Source of the DNA: Pseudomonas sp. CM27
GTDB taxonomy: Bacteria > Pseudomonadota > Gammaproteobacteria > Pseudomonadales > Pseudomonadaceae
Direction: 5' to 3'
Length of the DNA stretch: 37,877 nt
NCBI RefSeq assembly: GCF_013179515.1
Contig: NZ_JABMCN010000017.1
Location: 1 to 37,877 of the forward strand
The notes under the pieces were generated by a model. That model was not told the DNA's origin. It saw only the letters and a program-made list of their open reading frames with translations, and made no database searches. Both the position numbers and the translations under genes were made by a program. Below, piece by piece: positions 32,036 to 37,877 of this stretch (the stretch's first letter is position 1; the number at the start of each line of letters is the position of its first letter).

Positions 32036-33553
32036 ATGAGCCAACTCGCAAGCAATGTGCAGGTGGCAGTGATCGGTGCCGGCGCAATGGGCGCCGGGAT
32101 CGCCCAGGTCGCGGCGCAGGCCGGGCACCCGGTAAAACTGTACGACACCCGCCCGGGTGCCGCCGCCCAGGCGGTGGACGGCATCAACCGGCAACTGGCC
32201 CGGCTGGTGGAAAAAGGCAAGTTGCAGCCAGGCGAGCATGAAACGATCAGCGCCCGCCTGTGCCCGGTCGACACGCTCGAAGCGTTGGCCGATGCAGGCC
32301 TGGTGATCGAAGCCATCGTCGAGAACCTGCAGGTCAAACAGGCGCTGTTCAGTCAGCTGGAAGCCTTGTGCGGCAAAGACTGCATACTCGCCAGCAACAC
32401 GTCGTCACTGTCCATCACCAGCCTCGCTGCCGGGTTGTCGCGGCCGCAGCGGGTGGTGGGCATGCACTTCTTCAACCCCGCACCGCTGATGGCGCTGGTC
32501 GAGGTGGTCTCAGGCCTGGCAACCGATCCGGCAGTGGCCGCCTGTGTCTACGCAACCGCCCAGGCCTGGGGCAAGAAGCCGGTGCGCACGCGCTCCACAC
32601 CGGGCTTTATCGTCAACCGTGTGGCGCGGCCGTTCTATGCCGAAAGCCTGCGCCTACTGCAGGAAGGTGCCGCCGATTGCGCCAGCCTCGATGCATTGCT
32701 GCGTGACGCTGGCGGTTTCCGCATGGGGGCCTTCGAGCTGACTGACCTGATCGGTCACGACGTCAATTACGCGGTTACTTGCTCGGTATTCGATGCCTTC
32801 TATGGCGATTTCCGCTTCCAGCCATCGCTGGTGCAAAAAGAGCTGGTGGACGCCGGTCGCCTGGGCCGCAAGACAGGCCAAGGCTTCTACAGCTATGCCG
32901 CAGGCGCCGAACGCCCGCAGCCAGCAGAACTGCACAGCCCCGCCATTGCCGAAACCTGCGTGGTCGAAGGCAGCCTGGGGGTGATGCAGCCATTGGTTGA
33001 ACGCCTGCGCAAGAACGGTATAGCCGTCACTCAGCGTGCCGGCAGTGGCCTGATCCAGGTGGGCGACGCCACCCTGGCACTCTCCGATGGCCGCCTGGCC
33101 AGCCAGCGCGCCCGTGAAGACGGGCTGCGCAACCTGGTGCTGCTGGATCTGGCGCTGGACTACAGCACGGCCAGCCGACTGGCAATCACCTGGTCAGCCG
33201 ATACCACCGACAGCGCCCGCGATCACGCCGTCGCGCTGCTCCAGCGTGCCGGTCTCAAGGTGACGGCGGTTGCTGACCTGCCCGGCCTGGTAGTGCTGCG
33301 CACCGTAGCCATGCTCGCCAACGAAGCCGCCGATGCCGTGCTGCAGGGTGTCGGCAGCGCCGCCGACATCGACCTGGCCATGCGCGCGGGGGTCAATTAC
33401 CCCTGCGGCCCTCTGGCCTGGGCAGCGGCTGTCGGCATCCCTCATACCCTGCGCGTGCTCGACAACCTGCAGCGCAGCTACGGCGAAAGCCGCTATCGCC
33501 CTTCCCTGCTGTTACGCCGTTGCGAAGCCAATGGAGGCACCTTGCATGACTGA
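32036..33553 (+). CDS. paaH: 3-hydroxyadipyl-CoA dehydrogenase PaaH
   Basis: A 505-residue NAD-dependent dehydrogenase. Rossmann motif IGAGAMGAGIAQ (residues ~13-24), SNTSSLSITSLAAGL, catalytic-region MHFFNPAPLMALVEVV, and the dehydrogenase C-terminal domain (TPGFIVNRVARPFYAE). A second C-terminal domain copy (from about residue 410: LPGLVVLRTVAMLANEAADAV, GVNYPCGPLAWA) accounts for the length. It oxidises 3-hydroxyadipyl-CoA to 3-oxoadipyl-CoA. Starts 2 bp after paaG; its stop overlaps the paaI start in ATGACTGA. Confidence 0.95.
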   Translation: MSQLASNVQVAVIGAGAMGAGIAQVAAQAGHPVKLYDTRPGAAAQAVDGINRQLARLVEKGKLQPGEHETISARLCPVDTLEALADAGLVIEAIVENLQVKQALFSQLEALCGKDCILASNTSSLSITSLAAGLSRPQRVVGMHFFNPAPLMALVEVVSGLATDPAVAACVYATAQAWGKKPVRTRSTPGFIVNRVARPFYAESLRLLQEGAADCASLDALLRDAGGFRMGAFELTDLIGHDVNYAVTCSVFDAFYGDFRFQPSLVQKELVDAGRLGRKTGQGFYSYAAGAERPQPAELHSPAIAETCVVEGSLGVMQPLVERLRKNGIAVTQRAGSGLIQVGDATLALSDGRLASQRAREDGLRNLVLLDLALDYSTASRLAITWSADTTDSARDHAVALLQRAGLKVTAVADLPGLVVLRTVAMLANEAADAVLQGVGSAADIDLAMRAGVNYPCGPLAWAAAVGIPHTLRVLDNLQRSYGESRYRPSLLLRRCEANGGTLHD

Positions 33554-33986
33554 AACCGAACTGGCACAAGCCTGTGCCGACGCCATGTATGCCCGTGACC
33601 AGGCCAGCCAGGGCCTGGGCATCAGCCTGCTGGATGCCGGTCCGGGTTGGGCGAGCCTGCGCATGCCGGTACGCGCCGACATGATCCAGGGCCACGGCAC
33701 CTGTCACGGTGGCTTCCTGTTCGCCCTGGCCGACTCGGCGTTCGCCTTTGCCTGCAACAGTTATGACCAGGCCACTGTGGCGCTGGGCTGCAGCATCGAT
33801 TACCTGGCGCCAGCGCTGCGCGATGATGTGCTGACCGCCCATGCCAGCGAGGTCAGCCGCAAAGGCCGTACCGGCCTGTACGACGTACGCATCGACAACC
33901 AGCGTGGTGAGCTGGTGGCGATGTTCCATGGCAAATCCTACAAAGTGCGCGGCACCGTGCTGGCGCAGGAGACCCAAGATGACTGA
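33546..33986 (+). CDS. paaI: PaaI hotdog-fold thioesterase
   Basis: A 146-residue hotdog thioesterase. Signature: [23 protein letters not shown] with the catalytic Asp/Asn positions, then [31 protein letters not shown]. It hydrolyses (hydroxy)phenylacetyl-CoA intermediates to rescue CoA. The ATG lies inside the paaH end and the stop lies inside the paaJ start, both in the same 8-bp sequence ATGACTGA, so translation is coupled on both sides. Confidence 0.94.
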   Translation: MTETELAQACADAMYARDQASQGLGISLLDAGPGWASLRMPVRADMIQGHGTCHGGFLFALADSAFAFACNSYDQATVALGCSIDYLAPALRDDVLTAHASEVSRKGRTGLYDVRIDNQRGELVAMFHGKSYKVRGTVLAQETQDD

Positions 33987-35199
33987 ACACTCCCTCGCCG
34001 ATGCCTTGATCATCGACGCCGTGCGCACACCCATCGGCCGCTACGGCGGGGCCTTGAGCAGCGTGCGCGCCGATGACCTCGCGGCCATCCCGCTCAAGGC
34101 CCTGCTCCAGCGCCACCCCGAACTGGACTGGAAAGCCGTCGACGATGTGATCCTCGGTTGTGCCAACCAGGCCGGCGAAGACAACCGTAACGTCGCCCAT
34201 ATGGCCAGCCTGCTGGCCGGGCTGCCCCTTGAAGTGCCGGGTACCACCCTCAACCGCCTGTGCGGTTCTGGCCTGGATGCCATCGGCAGTGCCGCCCGCG
34301 CCCTGCGTTGTGGCGAGGCCGGTTTGATGCTGGCCGGTGGTGTCGAATCGATGTCGCGTGCGCCGTTTGTCATGGGCAAATCCGATCAGGCGTTCGGCCG
34401 CTCGGCCGAGCTGTTCGACACCACCATCGGCTGGCGTTTCGTCAACCCGCTGATGCAGCGTGGCTTTGGCACCGACTCGATGCCGGAAACTGCCGAGAAT
34501 GTGGCTGAGCAGTTCGGTATTTCCCGCGCCGACCAGGATGCCTTTGCCCTGCGCAGCCAGCACAAGGCTGCAGCGGCACAGGCGCGTGGCCGGCTGGCAC
34601 GGGAAATCGTGCCGGTCGAGATCGCCCAGCGCAAAGGCCCGGCCAAAGTGGTCGTGCACGACGAACATCCGCGCAGCGATACCACCCTTGAACAGTTGGC
34701 CCGGCTCGGTACTCCGTTTCGTGAGGGTGGCAGCGTCACCGCCGGCAACGCCTCCGGGGTCAATGACGGCGCCTGCGCCCTGCTCCTGGCCAGCAGTGAC
34801 GCTGCCCGCCGGCACGGCCTGAAGGCCCGTGGCCGTATCGTCGGCATGGCCGTAGCCGGCGTCGAACCCAGGCTGATGGGTATCGGCCCGGTACCGGCAA
34901 CCCGCAAGGTGCTGGCACTCACCGGCTTGTCGCTGGCAGACCTGGACGTCATCGAACTCAACGAGGCCTTCGCCGCACAAGGCCTGGCCGTGCTGCGCGA
35001 GCTGGGCCTGGCCGACGACGACTCGCGGGTCAACCGCAATGGCGGTGCCATCGCCCTCGGGCATCCGCTGGGCATGAGCGGTGCACGCCTGGTCACCACC
35101 GCCTTGCACGAGTTGGAAGAGACCGCTGGCCGTTATGCGCTCTGCACCATGTGCATCGGTGTCGGCCAGGGCATTGCCATGGTTATCGAGCGCCTCTGA
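33979..35199 (+). CDS. paaJ: 3-oxoadipyl-CoA/3-oxo-5,6-dehydrosuberyl-CoA thiolase PaaJ
   Basis: A 406-residue thiolase closing the pathway by cleaving 3-oxoadipyl-CoA to acetyl-CoA and succinyl-CoA. Active Cys in [20 protein letters not shown] (about 93). Also [39 protein letters not shown] (His), and the C-terminal Cys loop [12 protein letters not shown]. Length is normal. Starts in ATGACTGA overlapping paaI. Sometimes labelled pcaF-like; the paa context favours PaaJ. Confidence 0.95.
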   Translation: MTEHSLADALIIDAVRTPIGRYGGALSSVRADDLAAIPLKALLQRHPELDWKAVDDVILGCANQAGEDNRNVAHMASLLAGLPLEVPGTTLNRLCGSGLDAIGSAARALRCGEAGLMLAGGVESMSRAPFVMGKSDQAFGRSAELFDTTIGWRFVNPLMQRGFGTDSMPETAENVAEQFGISRADQDAFALRSQHKAAAAQARGRLAREIVPVEIAQRKGPAKVVVHDEHPRSDTTLEQLARLGTPFREGGSVTAGNASGVNDGACALLLASSDAARRHGLKARGRIVGMAVAGVEPRLMGIGPVPATRKVLALTGLSLADLDVIELNEAFAAQGLAVLRELGLADDDSRVNRNGGAIALGHPLGMSGARLVTTALHELEETAGRYALCTMCIGVGQGIAMVIERL

Positions 35200-35320
35200 G
35201 CGGCTCGGACCATCGGCCTGTTACCGAACCGAACGCAGCCGTATATGCTGCGCTCATGACACTCACCGTGCGGCCTGCAACCGCTGCCGCGCGGCGTACA
35301 AGAACAATTCGAGTGAAGCC

Positions 35321-36640
35321 ATGAACATGTACCATGATGCCGATCGTGCCCTGCTGGACCCGCTGGAAACCGCCAGTATCGACGCCCTGCGCCAGCACCA
35401 GCTGGAGCGCCTGCGCTGGAGCCTGAAGCACGCTTACGACAACGTGCCGCTCTATCGCAAGCGTTTTGCCGAGTACGGCGCACACCCCGACGACCTCAAA
35501 TGCCTTGAAGATCTGGCCAAGTTCCCCTTCACCGGTAAGAACGACCTGCGCGACAACTACCCTTACGGCATGTTCGCCGTGCCCCAGGAAGACGTGGTGC
35601 GCCTGCATGCGTCCAGTGGCACCACCGGCAAGCCGACCGTGGTGGGCTACACCCAGAACGACATCGACACCTGGGCCAATGTGGTCGCCCGCTCGATTCG
35701 CGCCGCTGGCGGGCGCAAAGGCGACAAGGTGCATGTCTCCTACGGCTATGGCCTGTTCACCGGCGGGCTGGGTGCGCATTACGGCGCCGAGCGCCTGGGT
35801 TGCACGGTGATCCCCATGTCCGGCGGCCAGACCGAGAAGCAGGTGCAGCTGATTCGCGACTTCCAGCCCGACATCATCATGGTCACCCCGTCCTACATGC
35901 TCAACCTGGCCGACGAGATCGAACGCCAGGGTATCGACCCGCACGACCTCAAGCTGCGTCTGGGAATCTTCGGCGCAGAACCGTGGACCGACGAGCTGCG
36001 CCGTTCCATCGAGCAGCGCCTGGGCATCAACGCCCTCGACATCTACGGCCTGTCGGAAATCATGGGCCCCGGGGTGGCGATGGAGTGCATTGAAACCAAG
36101 GACGGCCCGACCATCTGGGAAGACCACTTCTACCCCGAGATCATCGACCCGGTCACCGGTCAGGTCCTGCCGGACGGCCAGCTGGGCGAGCTGGTATTCA
36201 CCTCGCTGAGCAAGGAAGCCCTGCCGATGGTGCGCTACCGCACCCGCGACCTGACCCGCTTGCTGCCCGGTACGGCCCGGCCGATGCGGCGGATCGGCAA
36301 GATCACCGGCCGCAGCGATGACATGCTGATTATTCGCGGGGTCAACGTGTTCCCGACCCAGATCGAAGAACAGGTGCTTAAAATAAAACAGCTTTCAGAG
36401 ATGTACGAGATTCATCTGTATCGCAATGGCAATCTCGACAGTGTCGAGGTGCATGTGGAGTTGCGTGGCGAGTGCCAGCACCTCGATGAGGGCCAGCGCA
36501 AGCTGCTGACCGGCGAGCTCAGCAAGCAGATCAAGACCTACATCGGCATCAGCACCCAGGTACAGCTGCAGCCCTGCGGCTCGCTCAAGCGCTCCGAGGG
36601 CAAGGCTTGCCACGTCTTTGACAAACGCTTGGCCAGCTGA
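35321..36640 (+). CDS. paaK: Phenylacetate-CoA ligase PaaK
   Basis: A 439-residue AMP-forming ligase that activates phenylacetate to phenylacetyl-CoA, the committed step. ATP loop LHASSGTTGKPTVVGYT (about 94-110), YGLSEIMGPGVAMEC, and the C-terminal hinge GKITGRSDDMLIIRGVNVFPTQIEEQVL, followed by the PaaK-type C-terminal domain. Start at ATG 35321 (MNMYHDADRA) with a GAGTGA-like site; an ATG two codons later is possible. A 121-bp gap separates it from paaJ. A strong terminator follows. Confidence 0.95.
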   Translation: MNMYHDADRALLDPLETASIDALRQHQLERLRWSLKHAYDNVPLYRKRFAEYGAHPDDLKCLEDLAKFPFTGKNDLRDNYPYGMFAVPQEDVVRLHASSGTTGKPTVVGYTQNDIDTWANVVARSIRAAGGRKGDKVHVSYGYGLFTGGLGAHYGAERLGCTVIPMSGGQTEKQVQLIRDFQPDIIMVTPSYMLNLADEIERQGIDPHDLKLRLGIFGAEPWTDELRRSIEQRLGINALDIYGLSEIMGPGVAMECIETKDGPTIWEDHFYPEIIDPVTGQVLPDGQLGELVFTSLSKEALPMVRYRTRDLTRLLPGTARPMRRIGKITGRSDDMLIIRGVNVFPTQIEEQVLKIKQLSEMYEIHLYRNGNLDSVEVHVELRGECQHLDEGQRKLLTGELSKQIKTYIGISTQVQLQPCGSLKRSEGKACHVFDKRLAS

Positions 36641-36661
36641 CCCGTTCGGCTTGCCTTCCAG

Positions 36662-36689
36662 GCCCCGGCATTGTCCGGGGCTTTTTTTT
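36662..36689 (+). terminator. Rho-independent terminator after paaK
   Basis: GCCCCGG (36662-36668), loop CATTGT, CCGGGGC (36675-36681), then eight T. It lies 22 bp after the paaK stop and separates paaFGHIJK from paaA onward. Confidence 0.95.
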
Positions 36690-36700
36690 GCATTTTATCT

Positions 36701-36735
36701 GCCGGCCCTTTCGCGGGTGAACCCGCGAAGAGGCC
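36701..36735. repeat. REP palindromic element (P. putida type)
   Basis: GCCGGCCC, then TTCGCGGGT-GA-ACCCGCGAA (36710-36729), then GAGGCCC. The 9-bp arms are perfect. The sequence follows the P. putida REP consensus core (CGCGGGTxAACCCGC). It sits between the paaK terminator and the paaA promoter, a usual extragenic location. Confidence 0.75.
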
Positions 36736-36738
36736 CGA

Positions 36739-36806
36739 AAGCGATACACAAATATTATTCGATACACACAAATATGTTTGACGTTATGTTTTGTATCGCT
36801 TACAAA
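36739..36806 (+). promoter_or_regulatory. paaA promoter with repeated PaaX-type sites
   Basis: TTGACG (36778-36783), 17 bp, TACAAA (36801-36806) gives a good sigma-70 promoter about 30 bp before the paaA start. The motif appears as AAGCGATACA at 36739-36748, CGATACA at 36760-36766 and TGTATCGCTT at 36792-36801. The outer two are perfect reverse complements, and the last fills the promoter spacer up to the -10. Repressor binding there would block polymerase. PaaX as the binder is inferred from context. Confidence 0.7.
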
Positions 36807-36836
36807 TGACTCATGCCTTAGCAGGAGTCGGAACAC

Positions 36837-37826
36837 ATGTACGCACAGCTAGTGGAAACCGGAGTCAAGCGGGTCAAGTCGCTGGAAGAAATGTCCCCCG
36901 AGGAACGCAACTTTCAGGAAAAGATCGACGCCGAGATCAAGATCGAAGCCAAGAACTGGATGCCCGAGGCTTACCGCCAGACCCTGATCCGGCAGATCTC
37001 CCAGCACGCCCATTCGGAAATCGTCGGCATGCTGCCCGAGGGCAACTGGGTCACCCGTGCCCCCAGCCTCAAGCGCAAGCTGCAACTGATGGCCAAGATC
37101 CAGGACGAAGCCGGCCACGGCCTGTACCTGTACAGCGCCATGCAAACCCTGGGCGCCGACCGCGATGAAGAAATCGCCAAGCTGCACAGCGGCAAGGCCA
37201 AGTACTCGAGCATCTTCAACTACCCCACCCTCAGCTGGGCCGACATGGGCGCGGTGGGCTGGCTGGTGGATGGCGCCGCCATCGTCAACCAGGTGGTGCT
37301 GCAGCGCACCTCCTACGGCCCCTACTCCCGCGCCATGATCCGCATCTGCAAGGAAGAGAGCTTCCACCAGCGCCAGGGCTACGAAATGCTCCTGACCATG
37401 ATGCGTCACGGCACCCAGGCCCAGCGCGACATGGTCCAGGACGCCATCAACCGCCTGTGGTGGCCGTCGCTGATGATGTTCGGGCCCAGCGACGAGCACT
37501 CGCCCAACAGCGCTCAGTCGATGGCCTGGAAAATCAAGCGCCAGACCAACGATGAGTTGCGCCAGCGCTTCATCGACCAGACCGTGCCGCAACTGGAACT
37601 GCTCGGCTGCACTGCCCCCGACCCGGAACTGAAGTGGAACGCCGAGCGCGGCCACTACGATTTCGGTGCAATCCAGTGGGACGAGTTCTACGAAGTGCTC
37701 AAGGGCAATGGCCCGTGCAATCAGGAACGTGTCGCCACCCGGCGCCAGGCCATCGACGACGGCGCCTGGGTACGCGAGGCCGCGGTGGCCTACGCGCGCA
37801 AGCAACAGAACAAGAGCGCCGCTTGA
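36837..37826 (+). CDS. paaA: Phenylacetyl-CoA epoxidase subunit PaaA
   Basis: A 329-residue catalytic subunit of the multicomponent ring 1,2-phenylacetyl-CoA epoxidase (PaaABCE). The di-iron ligands are in [11 protein letters not shown] (about residues 85-90) and [12 protein letters not shown] (about 175-180), the paired ExxH motifs of bacterial multicomponent monooxygenase folds. AGGAG before the ATG at 36837. First gene of a new transcript behind the REP and promoter; paaB follows after 25 bp. Confidence 0.96.
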   Translation: MYAQLVETGVKRVKSLEEMSPEERNFQEKIDAEIKIEAKNWMPEAYRQTLIRQISQHAHSEIVGMLPEGNWVTRAPSLKRKLQLMAKIQDEAGHGLYLYSAMQTLGADRDEEIAKLHSGKAKYSSIFNYPTLSWADMGAVGWLVDGAAIVNQVVLQRTSYGPYSRAMIRICKEESFHQRQGYEMLLTMMRHGTQAQRDMVQDAINRLWWPSLMMFGPSDEHSPNSAQSMAWKIKRQTNDELRQRFIDQTVPQLELLGCTAPDPELKWNAERGHYDFGAIQWDEFYEVLKGNGPCNQERVATRRQAIDDGAWVREAAVAYARKQQNKSAA

Positions 37827-37851
37827 GCGGCGATTGATGCGGAGATCGAAA

Positions 37852-37877
37852 ATGTCTGTCTGGACCCTTTACGAAGT
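37852..37877 (+). CDS. paaB: Start of paaB (cut by window edge)
   Basis: ATG at 37852 and MSVWTLYEV-type beginning (MSVWTLYE visible) after GGAG. This is the known N-terminus of PaaB, the small structural subunit of the phenylacetyl-CoA epoxidase. Only eight whole codons are in the window; identity rests on these and on gene order. Confidence 0.85.

Noticed and set aside
33853-35109. 418-residue minus-strand frame opposite paaJ
   Set aside because: Antisense shadow of a well-supported thiolase.
1-37877. CRISPR array, tRNA or rRNA gene
   Set aside because: No regularly spaced direct repeats and no cloverleaf or rRNA-like segment were seen on reading. This was done by eye, so a tRNA could be missed.

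Overview
The window looks like chromosome from a Pseudomonas putida-group bacterium. The phenylacetate (paa) genes are in P. putida order, a REP palindrome of the P. putida type lies beside them, and OprD-porin, TonB-receptor and HldD pieces are all of Pseudomonas type. This assignment rests on recognising protein families; no database was searched.

Left part (about 1-20,130): accessory stress and transport genes mixed with decayed ones. It opens with a frameshifted 3' end of a TonB-dependent siderophore receptor, then a chromate transporter (chrA, minus strand), a zinc-ribbon mini-protein and a small hypothetical gene. A LysR regulator faces a Tat-exported alpha/beta hydrolase and a NepI-like MFS exporter. 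Next come an acidic small protein and a DUF2188 protein, a PLD-family lipoprotein with a DUF5329 partner, a lone receiver protein, a low-affinity iron permease-like protein and a dead response regulator. A four-gene minus-strand operon (Zn alcohol dehydrogenase, PLDc_N membrane protein, unknown protein, SDR) diverges from a manganese catalase / small protein / YciE-type ferritin-like operon. An EAL protein, a GFA-family protein, a PepSY protein and a quinone-reductase-like dehydrogenase follow. A short-chain dehydrogenase pseudogene at 19.6-20.1 kb has a 76-bp relative at 6.84 kb. Gene content suggests an oxidative/general stress island.

Middle (20,133-28,460): a chain of broken joints. An intact hldD is followed by an OprD porin that has lost its 5' end exactly where a VCBS-repeat adhesin-like protein has also lost its 5' end (about 22,460-22,480, head to head). 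An intact TolC-family lipoprotein follows, without the expected ABC and adaptor genes. Then comes an nhaA remnant, abutting a hipA cut after its N-terminal subdomain, with an intact HipB-like regulator upstream of it.

Right part (28,479-37,877): the phenylacetate catabolon. paaX and paaY run leftward. paaF, paaG, paaH, paaI, paaJ and paaK run rightward and end in a strong terminator. After a REP element and a second promoter come paaA and the first bases of paaB. PaaK makes phenylacetyl-CoA, PaaA(BCDE) epoxidises it, PaaG isomerises the epoxide, and PaaF, PaaH and PaaJ take the opened chain to acetyl-CoA and succinyl-CoA. PaaI and PaaY are thioesterases that relieve CoA trapping, and PaaX is the phenylacetyl-CoA-responsive repressor. 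A repeated TGTATCGC-like motif sits on all three candidate paa promoters and is the best guess for the PaaX operator.

By eye the right part is clearly richer in G+C than the left part, in keeping with the left being accessory DNA.
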